Assembly (NCBI GenBank): GCA_954871525.1
Contig: OX940870.1
Coordinates: 12,555,501-12,619,500 of the forward strand
Direction: 5' to 3'
Length of the DNA stretch: 64,000 bases
Origin: Parietaria judaica
Taxonomy: Eukaryota > Streptophyta > Magnoliopsida > Rosales > Urticaceae
In this document: positions 34,731-46,499 of the stretch, in pieces
Position numbering within the stretch: position 1 is the first letter of the stretch
Layout of the letters: every line of letters starts with the position of its first letter
The notes under the pieces: generated by a model
The model's input: only the letters and a program-made list of their open reading frames with translations
The model's database searches: none
What the model was told of the DNA's origin: nothing
Program-made: the position numbers and the translations under genes

Positions 34731-35946
34731 TAGTTAATATTATCAATATCATCAAAAACATTTAGCAATAAAATCTATATAAAAGCATGATGAGAAAGTT
34801 TTCACTAGACAAATCTTCTATATAGACATCTTCAAATGCTAATTTTCTAGAATTTAGAATTAAAAAAATAAAAAAATAACATGTCATATGCAATAACTTT
34901 TTTGTAATCAATTTGGCATTTACATGGACTTTTGATATTCTCCTAATGACATAATACCATGTAATTTAATAAGATTAATGACACTTTTATTTGATAAAAA
35001 ATATGCTCATGTTAAATATATATATATATATACTAAAATTTATATACATATATATAAGTAAAATCTACAACTATGACATGGCACAATTAAAATCAAGCAA
35101 TAATTTTTGTAGAATTTCTTGTTTTTTTTAGGCTGCATCACGTATTATATTGATGGCCACTTAAAATTGCAATAGATGCAATCACATTCACTATACAGTT
35201 TTGGTTCATGCTCATTAATTATTTACATTAATAAAATGTATGTAAGTTACAAAGAACACAAACAGTTTTTTGATCATTCTTCTCTACCCTTCTTCGTCCA
35301 AATCCTCATTGCGTCCTCTTCACCTAACCATTCGTGTCTCTTTCCTTTCTCCGAAGTCCGAACAACAGTCCAACCGGAGCCCACCAGTAAGCCTCCATCT
35401 TCTTCGAAGGTATGCAGATTGCTTTCCTTCTTTTTGTTTTCTTCACTCTTTTTAAGGATCAGAATCGGCTATCATTCGTTTCAAGAATCCCTTCACCCTC
35501 CGGCAAGGATCGTCCACACTAATTCGCTGCTCGCCGGTGCATCAACTTTTACAGTCAAGAGGTTGGTTTGGGATCATGTCTTTTCTTTTCTTATTAGCTA
35601 TGGAATCATGTGTTTGCTTTTCTTTCTTTTCGGTTCATGTGTTTCATCTCTTAATAATTTCTTCCTTCGGTTCTCTTCATCTCCATCTTCCTCTGAACCT
35701 CGAATCCTCTGACTTTATAGAAAACGATGCTCGGTTTCAAGGTTGCATGATGAAACTGTTTGAGAACAGTCCTCAATGGATATTTTTTTCTTTTCAATTG
35801 AATCACTCATGTAAACATTAAAGCTATTTTGTAGATACGATCGGCTATATTTTTCTAAAATTCTTATTGCATTATTCCAATCTTTATGATCGTATATTTA
35901 TCATGGATTTTTCGTATATGTTGTTAATTTAATTTTGTGTTTTGAG
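34731..35946. other. AT-rich spacer with UTR-like patch
   Basis: A TC-rich stretch at about 35270-35420 with a possible donor (cgaaggtatgc) resembles a leader or first exon, but no protein is recognisable. It ends in ttgag, the target site of the Copia element. Confidence 0.35.
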
Positions 35947-36230
35947 TGTAACGGAGTCTGTTGCCACGTCATCAGACACCTCATCACGCACTGCACGTGC
36001 TGACCAATCAGAGGATGAGAATGACGAGAGCGCTCACGTCAGCACGGCTAACTAACTTTAAGATTTTTATGCTTACGTCATTGTGCTCGATTCTGTTAGC
36101 CTTATACATGTATAGATATAATTCACGTATAGATATATTGGTGTATGTATAGTCTTGTATAAATACTCCGATAAACAGAATAAACGGGTTAACAATCATT
36201 CTTGAGAAATATCTCTCTCTAGTTTTCTAA
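35947..36230 (+). repeat. Copia 5' LTR, 284 bp
   Basis: Starts tgtaacggagtctgttgcc and ends gttttctaa just before the primer-binding site. Contains a TATA-like tataaatactcc (about 36159). It differs from the 3' LTR by about nine substitutions and one 17-bp segment (around 36118-36136) that looks like a local duplication of atagatata-containing sequence. Confidence 0.93.
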
Positions 36231-36232
36231 TT

Positions 36233-36244
36233 TGGTATCAGAGC
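36233..36244 (+). other. Copia primer-binding site
   Basis: tggtatcagagc, complementary to the 3' end of plant initiator methionine tRNA, lies two bases after the 5' LTR. Confidence 0.93.
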
Positions 36245-36270
36245 TTCTCTGAGTGAGCTCATCTTCATCA

Positions 36271-37323
36271 ATGGCGGCAAGCTTTCAATCTCCGTTCGGA
36301 TCTGGAATCAGCAACGCAATTACGATGAAGCTTGATAGTTCGAACTACATCGTATGGCGATCTCAGATTCTACCGGCGCTTCGTGGCCACGACATTGAAG
36401 GTTTCATTACTGGAGATCATCCATGTCCGCCAAAGTTCGTCGATGTTGTTGAAGATGGAGTCTCTGTCAAGCGTCTGAATCCATACTATCTCCAATGGAT
36501 GAGAGAAGATCAACGGCTTCTAAGCTGGATCTTATCCTCTCTCACGGCACCGATCCTCCACGGTATGACCGAATTCCATCATGCTTTTGACATTTGGCAC
36601 GCTCTTGAAGATTTGTTCGCCATTAGAACACGAGCTCGCACACATAATCTAAAGGTGCAGCTTCAGACGATCAAGAAAGGCAGTCTTACGATCTCTGAAT
36701 ACGTCGCAAAAATCAAGGGGCTCGCAGATGCTCTATATCTCGCAGGAGAACCGATCTGTACAAATGACTTGATCACATGTACTATAGCTGGTCTACCTGA
36801 CGAATTCGACGTTGTTATCACCTTGATCAGTGATCGACCAGCCAACTCCAAGACGAGCCTTGTCGAAGTTGAAGCCATGCTGCTCAACCGCGAACATCGA
36901 CTCGAATTGATGAACAGATCCTACTCGAGTGAGCTTGGAAATGCAAGCGCTCACCTTGCCGAGAAGCAGTTCAAAGGTAGAAGAAGCCGAGAAAACGACT
37001 ATCATCACCGACAACAACAATACAATCACCCTACCACGCGTGGACGAGGAAGAGGAAGGCCTAACTTCCCTGGACGTGGTGCAAAACCGACATGTCAGAT
37101 ATGCTCATATCAAGGGCATACTGCACGTGTTTTCTGGTACAGGAATGAAGAATCCTCGAGTCCGGTGCGCACATCTGTCTCTCCAGCATCACCCTCTGCT
37201 ATGTTCGCTGGACCAAAGTCAGCTTTTGATCCGGCGTGGTACGCTGATTCTGGTGCGACTGATCATGTCACTTCACAGCTGGATAATCTGACAGTAACCA
37301 AGCCCTTTTACGGGAATGACTAG
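36271..37323 (+). pseudogene. Copia gag and protease portion, ending at a premature stop
   Basis: The ATG at 36271 opens a 350-codon frame. It has a gag core (KLDSSNYIVWRSQILPALRG, retrotran_gag type), a basic RGRGRGRPNFPGRG stretch, a zinc knuckle (CQICSYQGHTARVFWYR) and the aspartic protease motif WYADSGATDHVT. The frame stops at 37321-37323 (tag) inside the protease. The sequence continues in the same frame as MVGNGNFLPI, so one base change separates it from the next part. The last ligand of the knuckle (normally Cys) is Phe. Confidence 0.9.
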
Positions 37324-37326
37324 CTC

Positions 37327-40300
37327 ATGGTTGGAAATGGTAACTTTCTTCCCATATCTCACATAGGTTCTGCACAAATAATCCCTAAATTTAATCGCTT
37401 TAAGCCTCTTATTCTCTCCAAAGTCCTTGTTGTGCCTAAAATTAAGAAAAATCTTTTAAGCGTTGCTAAGATTACCAAAGATAATGGTGTTTTTATGGAA
37501 TTTCATCCCGATTTTTGCTCTATCAAGGAGAAGGGAACAAGGCGTCTTCTTCACACATGGAGGCTTAAGCGTGGACTGTACCAAATCCCAAATGATCTTT
37601 TCCAAGCTAGAAGAAATTTGTGCAACTCCTTTTCCTGTTTTGCCCCTACTAGAAGTTCTGCTTTTCTTACACACTTCTTCCCTTTGAACTGTAACAGTGT
37701 TACTTTTCTTTCTACGCTATGTACTCCTGATGTTTTACATCGACGTCTTGGTCATCCATCATCTAATGTGTTTTCAATTGTAGCGAAATCATGTAACATG
37801 TCTTCTAGTTTGAATAAAAGCTTGAACTTTTGTGATGCTTGCAAAATTGGCAAAAGCCACTCTCTTCCATTCAAGCTGTCTGATTCTAAATCTTGTCTGC
37901 CCTTACAACTAATCCACTCGGATCTTTGGGGTCCCGCTACGGTGAGTGGATCCCAAGGATACAAATACTACATACACTTCCTTGATGATTTCTCCAGGTA
38001 CACATGGATATTCCCGCTCAAGCTTAAATCTGACTCTCTTGCTGTCTTCAAGGTGTTCAAAACCATTGCAGAAAATCAGTTCTCTACCAATATAAAGATG
38101 TTGCAGAGTGATTGGGGTGGCGAATTTAGGAGTTTTGTGCCATTCTTGAATGAGTCAGGCATACTTATGCGCCATCCATGCCCACATTTTCACCAGCAAA
38201 ATAGAAGAGCAAAACGAAAGCATCGCCACATAGTTGAGCTCGGGCTCACTTTACTTGCTCAAGCTTCGATGCTAGAGAAATTTTGGTGGGAGGATTTCTC
38301 CACGGCTGTTTTTCTGATCAATAGGCTTCCTACGCCCGTGTTGAACAATGACACTCCTCTCCACAAACTATTTGGTCTCAAACCGGACTATAAATGGCTA
38401 CAAGTGTTTGGATGTGCTGTATTCCCTCACCTTCGTGCTTATAACAAGCATAAGCTCCAGTTCAGATCAACCAAGTGCCTTTTCCTTGGCTATAACCTCA
38501 AGCACAAAGGGTATGTATGCCTTCATCCACCAGGTCGTGTTTACATAACTTGTCATGTTGTTTTCTATGAACACGAATTTCCATATCATTCGTTGTTCAC
38601 TTCTACTACAGCCTCTGTTACATGTCCAAATGAAGCCTTCCCTAATACAGCCCATCTCCCCACTCTCTCAGCTCCCATAACCCCACAAATGTCCAACCCT
38701 AACTCTCTCCAAAACCCAAATTCCAGTTTACAAAACTGCCCCTCTATTCCTCCACAAAATGTCCAACCACAAAATGCTCAACCCACAATAATTACAACCA
38801 TACCACCCTCCATGCCCTCACTATTCATACCAAATAGCCAAGCCAACTCTCTTGACCCTCCTGTGCTCGTAACTCCACCAATGATCAATGATCATCACAT
38901 GATAATGCGCACCAAAAGCGGCTCTTCTCGTCCTAAAGTCCTCACAGTCTCTAAACATCCCTCCATTATCTCAGTTGGCCCATGTGAACCCAGAAATGTC
39001 AACCAAGCTCTCTCTGACCCAAAATGGAAAGAGGCTATGCATGATGAGCTTAATGCCTTATCCAAAAACGACACATGGGACTTGGTTTCTCCACATTCGG
39101 GTCACAATATTGTTGGAAATAGGTGGGTCTATAAGGTGAAATACAATTCCAACGACACTGTCCAACGCCAAGGCACGGCTTGTAGCGCAAGGCTTTCACC
39201 AAACTCCCGGAATTGAATTCTCCGAAACCTTTAGCCCAGTTTTCAAAAGCACCACCATTCACGTCGTTCTCTCGTTGGCTGTCATGAATGGCTGGGAGAT
39301 CCGCCAAATGGATGTCAACAACGCTTTCTTAAATGGTGTTCTTTCGGAGACCGTATTCATGCGTCAACCTCGTGCCTTTGAAGACCCAACTCGTCTGGAT
39401 CATGTTTGTCTCCTGAAACGCGCCTTATACGATCTGAAACAAGCCCCTAGGGCCTGGTTTGATCGCTTAAAGCAAGCTCTCTTTGGCTGGGGTTTTCTCA
39501 ATCTAAAATCTGATATATCTCTTTTTGTCTACAACAAGGATGGATGCACTATTTTTTTGCTGGTGTACGTAGACGACATCGTCATCACGGGTAACTCCTC
39601 AGTTCTTCTAGCCAAATTCACGCATTATCTCAATGCGATTTTTTCCTTAAAGGACCTTGGCTCTATTCATTACTTCCTTGGGATCGAAGCCTTTCGTGAC
39701 AACTCCGGCCTTTTTCTCTCCCAATCCAAATACATCATGGATCTTCTCAGCCGTACAAACACGGAACAAGCAAAGCCCTGGTCCTCACCGGTTTCCCCAG
39801 GTCTTACGGTATCTAAGACGGATGGTGAGCCGCTGCCAGATCCAACTAAAATACCGGAGCACCATAGGCGCCCTACAGTATCTCACGCTAACAAGACCAG
39901 ATATTTCTTTCATTGTCGGCAAACTTAGTTAGGTTTTGTCTGCTCCCACCACCGTCCATTGGAAGTTATGCAAGCGAGTAATGCGGTATCTCAAAGTTAC
40001 CGTATGCAAAGGAATTCACTTTACCCCTGGCAAACATCTAACTCTCACCGCCTTTGCTGACGCGGATTGGGCAAGCTGCCCCGATGACAGAAGGTCAACA
40101 AGCGCTTACTGCATTTATTTAGCTGGAAATCTTGTCTCATGGAGCTCCAAGAAGCAGCACGTGGTGGCTCGCTCAAGCACTGAGGCAGAATATCGTGCTC
40201 TTGCTCATGCCTCTGCTGAGCTCTCTTGGCTCACTTCTCTTCTCCAAGAACTGCGTTTGCCTCTCGCAAATAAGCCATTGATCTGGTGTGACAACATGAG

Positions 40301-40637
40301 TGCTGCTGCTTTAGCCTCAAACCCGGTGAGCCATCAACGCACGAAACACATTGAAATTGACATGCACTTTGTGCGTGACAAAGTGTTGCAAAACGAGCTG
40401 GAAATCCGCTACATTCCCACTCTGGAGCAGGTGGCTGGTGTCTTTACAAAAGGACTCTCAGTTTCTCGCTTCAATTTCATGAGGACCAAGCTGAACATTG
40501 TGGATTCGCCGTTCCGCTTGCGGGGGGCTGTAACGGAGTCTGTTGCCACGTCATCAGACACCTCATCACGCACTGCACGTGCTGACCAATCAGAGGATGA
40601 GAATGAAGGGAGCGCTCATGTCAGCACGGCTAACTAA
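37327..40637 (+). pseudogene. Copia integrase, reverse transcriptase and RNase H (frameshifted)
   Basis: 37327-39216 covers the pre-integrase zinc region (HRRLGHPSSN ... CDACKIGKS) and integrase core (HSDLWGP, QSDWGGEF). The third catalytic position, normally Glu in a (V/A)ERKHR motif, reads AKRKHRH, so the DDE triad is broken. After RWVYKVKYN the frame shifts at about 39175. RT continues at 39200-39928 with MDVNNAFLNG, LKQAPRAWF and the intact YVDDIVITG motif. A second shift at about 39865 precedes RNase H (39936-40637: FADADWASCPDDRRST, SSTEAEYRALA, WCDNMSAAALA). The last frame reads through into the 3' LTR. Confidence 0.9.
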
Positions 40638-40795
40638 CTTTCAGATTGTTATGCTTACGTCATTGTGCTCGATTCTGTTAGCCTTATACATGTATAGATA
40701 TATTAGTGTATGTATAGTCTTGTATAAATACTCCGATAAACAGAATAAACGGGTTAACAATCATTCTTGAGAAATCTTTCTCTCTGGTTTTCTAA
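40529..40795 (+). repeat. Copia 3' LTR, 267 bp
   Basis: Preceded by the polypurine tract gcggggggc (40520-40528) and followed by the ttgag duplication. It lacks the 17-bp segment found in the 5' LTR. Confidence 0.93.
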
Positions 40796-40800
40796 TTGAG

Positions 40801-43800
40801 TGATACTTTGTTAGATTTAAACAATTAATCAATGTGTCCGCTCATATATTATTTATTTATCGTGGCATTCAGGCTCAAACTCAATTCCGTGATAAACTTC
40901 ACAGGCATCAGCTTCCCTCAACAATGGTGTGTTACTTATGTTTACTGAAAAATTTCAATGGTATATATCTTCACTTTGGATCATGTTTTTACTCTTGATT
41001 CATCTGATATAATTGCTTTGTTTTTCTGCGAATGTATTAAGCAAATTGCAATGTCAACTTACAGGAAGAAGAGATCAATGCAATTTATAGTTGAACCATT
41101 GTTTAGCTTCTTTTTAAGTCGTAAGTTTCTATTTTCATGGATTATTTCAATTTGTTAGCATTTTTTTTTTCCGGATTTGGTCCAATTATTAATTGTTGGA
41201 TTTCGGATTCAATTTTTTCCTAACCTTTGATTTATGGGTATTTTTTTTCTTCTTCATTTTGTTGATTTCTCAAGAGGATTTCGTCAATCTAGTGTAAATT
41301 TGTCGATTGCCCGGTGAGTTTCTTATTTCTCTTTTCTAGTCGTGGATTGTATCTTTTTTTGGCCAAGCCTAATGTCTTCGTGTTTTTCTTTTATAAGTTT
41401 ATGTGTAATGGAAGTGCAATGAAATTTCGGTGATGGTAGTTAGTTCATAGATTGAGAATGAGGAAGTCTTATGTTTGGTAATTTTTAAGTTGTGAAGAAT
41501 TCATTGGGTTCCTTCATTTTTTTTTTCTTATTTAATTAATCGCGAGTATGTTTATAGTTTTAAAAGATTTTTTTTTTTTGGAAGCAAAATTTATGTACCG
41601 TTTGTGTTTCTATCATTTAAGTTCTTTTTTTATATGGATAAATATATAATTTATTAAGATTTTATGGAGTATGTGAACTTCCTATAATAATTTTTATTTA
41701 ATGGTTGTGATTCGACTATTTTCTTTAGTGACATTGACATTCGGTGGTGGGTATCTCTTGGTAGTTATTAACTAATGTTATGAAAATGATTCTTATGACC
41801 AGTTGATATATTATTAAGTTTTTGAGATTATGGAAGTCTTACAATTCTCATAAAAACATTCATATGACTTATTGGATATACTGTTCAATGTATTTTTTTT
41901 AATCGGGTCCAATATGACAGGGACTTTCAATTAGTTTGTTCAAATTTCTTCGAAAAATGCATTGCCATTGCCATCCTCCATCCGTATTCGCCGGTGCGCT
42001 ACAATAATTGTTCGGGTTTGGATCTATAATTTTGTTATTCTTTATTTTTTTTCTTACTACATTTTTTCCTTTGCAGCTGTTTCTCATCCCGTTATTTTTC
42101 AGTGAGATTGTTTTTTCCAGGATTGGTTTTATTTTTATGCCATATGCACTTTCAATTGATTTTAGAGCTTTATTTCTGCCAATTTTTGTTCTCCTCTCCT
42201 TCTCTCACACACTCTCACTTTCGGGTTTAATGATGCTAGAGACTAAAAGAGTTCACTTATTCTTTAATGTAAGTTCTCTTCTCATATGTGTTCTTAATAG
42301 ATTATGATTATATTATATATTTGTTTCTCCATCTTCATGCAGTTTATACATTTCATAAAATATTGCTCTTATGAACTTTATGAAGTAGACTAGGAAAAGA
42401 AAAGAACCCATAGGGAAATAAAATACTCTCAAAATATATATATATATATATATAAAAAAGACAGAAATACAAAGTGATTTATCAAGTGTTTTGGAGTCCC
42501 AATTTTCTCACAATTTTTATTTTCGTCTTAATCTTATAAGGTTTCATCGACTCACGTCAATAGACAAGGTAAGATGGTCCAACGATTTCAAGGGCTCATA
42601 ACAACAATCTACCACCAAGTCTTGCAGATTTTGCTCCCTCGCCGAAAATAACAACATCGAGTTTTTGGTCGATATTGCTGATGCTGAGAAGACCAAGGCC
42701 GGTAATGCGAAGTCCCTGGCGGCGCTAATATACACAGTAGCGGAAACAAGACCGTCTATGAAGTTTGCTTAAAAAATCATAATTAAAGTGAGTGATTTGA
42801 ATGGTTTTGAATGATTCAATAAATATTGTAATACATTATTTACTTCTTTTTATGTATATTATTACTCGATAATAACAAGATGAGGAATTAGTGGTGTGGG
42901 CGCTCGACAAGATTCTTATCTTTATGTTGATACTGAAAGCTTCAGTATTTTCTACTTCATTATATTCACATTTTCTCTATGATTTTCAATGGTGTACTAT
43001 AAGTATTTAATTTTCTCTAATTTCTGATAATTTATCATGAAAAAACACAATGACAATTTCATGTGTACTATTGTTTTCTTGCTTACAAATAATTTATTAA
43101 ATTTGAACGGATTCTTCTACTATACATCGCTACTTTTGTTGGAGACAGTATTTCTTTTATCTGTCATTTTACATTTTTTTTCAAATAAAATATATTTATA
43201 AATATAATGTTTTCATTTTTTTAACATAAAAATGATTAAAAAAAATTATTTTATCTAAATGTGTAATTCTTTCGCATTTCGTGCGGTGCCGTTGTTACTG
43301 AAATCTATAATTTAAAACCACAGCTAGGTTCCCAGTTGATGATCTCGGTTCTTAATACTATATTTTAATTTCACACATCTTTTCTGATTAATACTATACT
43401 GTAATACTATATATTCTGGTTAATACTATAACGATCAAGAACACAAAGACCACATCTTTTCACATTTCTATGAGTGCAGATTAAACTAATTAATCACACA
43501 GAATCATCAATAATTCAAAAAGTCAACTACCCTCTTTTTTATTTCTTTTTAATTTCACACATCGAACAGAACCCAGAGAAAAAAAAAACTCGACCATCAA
43601 CGGAACAGAGTGAAGAGAATGAATACATAAACGATATTCACCTTCGTCGCCGTCGATGGATACAGAGATTTGCATTTGCAGAGAACATGGAGGAGTTCCG
43701 GCTTTGACCGAAGCTCTTCAAGAGAGAGACAGATTTGGAGGAAGCAGAAGTTTAGAACAATCACGCAAAAAAAAAAGAACACATGAAAGAACAACTTATG

Positions 43801-44743
43801 TCACCTGATAATTGGCAAACCAATTAATGTAGAGTCTTACAGTGGTATTGCACTCTGAATTAGTTAAGTGGGATGATGTGTAAAAAAAAAAAATTAAAAA
43901 AAAAAAACTGTAACGTTACATATGAATACATAATTTGACAAGAAAAATGCAAATATAAAACCACGAGTATCAACGAAGTGGAGAACATGATAAAGTAAAT
44001 AACTCAATGGAGTTCTAAAAATATTGAACAAATGATTTTGACAAGAAAAATAAGAGTACAAAATTATGAGTATCAAGAAAGTGAATCTTTTAATAAGAAA
44101 AAAAAAATTAAGATTATCAATAGTAGTCTTATAATTGCACATAAGTGAGAAATCATTTTAATCAACAAAGGGCTCGATAGCTCGGCTCTATATCAAGGTA
44201 AAAGCCCACCGGAATCTCGGTTATGAAAAAACTATTGCGACATTTCATTTTTGAAATTTTTAACATTTTCAAGTTGAACTCAATCCAGAATAATAGCTCA
44301 ACTAGAAAATACATCGGCTCCACGCCATAAGAATTGCCAAGAAGAACCAAAATATCGCAACGAGCACGAGTATTTCAACAGATAGAAGAAGTTTGAAACA
44401 ACCGCTGAGTCTTTTTTGGAGAAAGGAGATCCAATCTAAGAAGAATTAAGATCTGAGAAGACCTACGATTTCTGAGAAACGTTAGTACATATTTAACTCT
44501 ATAAATTGTTCGCCTACACGTAGAAAGTGATTTAAGGATCTAAAAAAGGGGATCTTCGGTTTTCAATTTTAAACAACACAAAAGCCCACAGCTAAAACTG
44601 ACTGCCCTACTAATTATAATCAGCCGGCCTAACAATGAAAAAGACACTAAAGATAAAAGCGACCAAGGGTGCAATTCTAATAAAAACGACACAACCAAAA
44701 TAAACTAATCTTATTTATTTGATAGAACCAAAAAAAAACCAGA
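40801..44743. other. AT-rich intergenic DNA, no gene recognised
   Basis: About 3.9 kb of T/A-rich sequence. Short exon-like patches (about 40875-40930, 42060-42260, 42590-42770, 43610-43720) have plausible splice-like borders, but no protein family could be recognised and no frame runs between them. An (at)n run lies at about 42436-42454. Confidence 0.35.
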
Positions 44744-44981
44744 AAATTACTGTAAGAGACATCCGAGCTTTACTATGGCGGAAAATGGGAGCGATTGAAA
44801 GGATATGATTATTTTACAGCAAGGAACAATCATGACTGAGATTATTTAACCGAAGCCGATGACAAACTGTGAGCTAAAATCAGTGTAGGCAAACATCCTA
44901 ACGAATATACCAATCACCCAAATTACTGTAAGAGACATCCGAGCTTTACTATGGCGGAAATGGGAGCGATGGAAAGGATAT
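44744..44981. repeat. Pair of 62-63-bp direct repeats
   Basis: aaattactgtaagagacatc opens copies at 44744-44806 and 44920-44981, about 95% identical over their length, including ccgagctttactatggcgg. They are separated by 113 bases, downstream of the GeBP-like copy B (which reads on the minus strand), possibly in its 3' part. Confidence 0.85.
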
Positions 44982-45240
44982 AATTCGAGAGCTACGTATT
45001 GAAATGAGCTAACACATCAATTTAAATGAAACTGGAATTGACAAACGGTATAGCCTAGCGGATACTTTGTCGAACCTTAGTAACGCCAACATAGAGTTAT
45101 AAGTAACCTACATTCACTCAATTCATAGATAAAATGCATCGTCCATACATTCTCATCCAAGTCCAAACTTCCTTCACAGAATGCAAATAACTACATCAAA
45201 TGCTAAACATAGAGTTTTACCATAGTCTGAAAAGTCATAC

Positions 45241-46040
45241 CTGACTGACGCGCCTCGTGAAAGAGCTTGGCCTGTTCGTTCATCACCCGAGTCTTCTTGG
45301 CATAAACTTCCGATTCAGCCACGTCAAACTCACTCCACTCGGCCTCTAACTCAGCCTTCTCAATGCCGGACACCAACCCGAGGCCCTGCTTGACAACATA
45401 CTCTGTCAAAACGTAAGCCTGGCAGCAAGATGACCACTCAAGCCTCTGCAGTTGGCTTCAGTCCCGAGCTGCTCCATCGGCCTGAGCGAATGCAAGCTCT
45501 TATTAACGTCAGTGCCGTCCGAGTTTGCGTCCTCCCGGGCGATATTTCCCGACCACAGCTTCCGCGAGAGATCCAATGCTTCATTCTCGTTGGGCTTCGA
45601 CGGTTAGTATGTCTTATTCTTCTCGCAGCAGTGCAGTCATCGAATATCCTACTTAGCCGGCGAAGTTTATCAAAGAGCTGAGTCTTGGTAAACTCCATCT
45701 TCGGCAGCGACTGCTTGCCCAGTCGAAGATGGCATCAAGAGAATAAGAACCATGCTTGGCGACATGATCAGCCACAGCTTTGAGGATTATGATCTCGTCT
45801 TCCTTAGTCCAGGAAAAGTTTCTTCTCAGGCGTGTGATCGTCGACGGAGCCGCCCTTGGCTCGCTCGTGGAGGGGCGTTTCGTTGACCGCACTCTCTTTG
45901 GCTCCTCAGCAGCAGTGACGGCGAAGCCTTGATGCTCCGATTCGGAGTCAGAGATGGAGCTAGCGGTTGGGTATTCTCCCCCGAGGAGAGGGGATTGTGG
46001 GAGCGCTTCCTAGCCAGCCATGGATTCCGAAGAGAGAGAG
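45241..46040 (-). pseudogene. GeBP/STOREKEEPER-like (DUF573) copy B, frameshifted
   Basis: On the minus strand the leader tcggaatccatggctggctag gives an ATG followed after two codons by a stop, so the original start is lost. Coding similarity then runs through EEPKRVRSTKRP and the DUF573 helix region NFSWTKEDEIIILKAVADHV. After DAIFDWA a frame change is needed to reach KQSLPKMEFTKTQLFDKLRR. A further frame change leads to SLRPMEQLGTEANC and then a C-terminal helix (AELEAEWSEFDVAESEVYAK, QAKLFHEARQS) ending at a donor-like site (cag|gtatgac, 45241). No downstream exon was identified. The copy is less decayed than copy A but still broken. It might be expressed as RNA. Confidence 0.75.
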
Positions 46041-46046
46041 GAGCTG

Positions 46047-46286
46047 CACATGGCGATGGGGATTGGGCGATCGCGACAGCTCGCGACGGAGAAGAAGACG
46101 TCGCGACAGATCGCGATTCCGGCGTGAAAATCGCGATGCATCGCGATGGGAAGGAAATCGCGATGAGGCCGTCTCTCTCTCTCGCGCGCGCTCAACGTCG
46201 CGACCGATCGCGACCGGCAACACCGCGAAGGCAGAAGCTGCGATTTCCGGCGACCAGGTCGCGACGGGTCACGACGCCGCCACGTG
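46047..46286. mobile_element. GC-rich insertion made of cgcga/tcgcg repeats, about 240 bp
   Basis: About fifteen tcgcga or cgcgac motifs in both orientations fill this stretch. Its ends are imperfect inverted repeats, cacatggcg (46047) and cgccacgtg (ending 46286). The paralogous leader of copy A lacks it: there ccagaccctctcc runs straight into ctctctggaatcc, whereas here the matching halves are separated. It is therefore an insertion in the 5' leader of copy B. No target duplication was recognised. A similar motif array lies at 61112-61210. Confidence 0.6.
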
Positions 46287-46499
46287 GTGAGGGTTTGGTA
46301 AACAGCGAAAGTTAGTTATAAGTTATAACCCCGTAATTTAGAGGCATTTGAAGAGACTTGCTTTTGGGAGCCCAAATCCCTCCCAAACTGAGATTTTACC
46401 AAATTAACTACTGCTTAAGGGCGAATGGTAAATTTTAATTAGTTTCTTTATTTCATTTCTTTGAGCTATCCAAGGACCGAAAATTTTAAAGACCCAGTA

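Larger units (their letters stand above)
35947..40795 (+). mobile_element. Ty1/Copia LTR retrotransposon, 4,849 bp, both LTRs present
   Basis: Flanked by a 5-bp duplication, ttgag (35942-35946 and 40796-40800). Two LTRs, a primer-binding site for initiator tRNA-Met (tggtatcagagc), a polypurine tract (gcggggggc) and the order gag, protease, integrase, RT, RNase H are typical of Copia. The polyprotein is interrupted by a stop and two frameshifts. Confidence 0.95.

Noticed and set aside
43255..43305. Helitron-like 3' end: cgcatttcgtgcg hairpin followed 12 bases later by ctga
   Set aside because: The stem is only about 4 bp, the end is not ctag, and no 5' tc end or A|T insertion context could be shown.
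45929..46315. Plus-strand Arg-rich frames over 45.9-46.3 kb
   Set aside because: Created by the cgcga motif array and by the antisense of GeBP copy B; low complexity, with no family.
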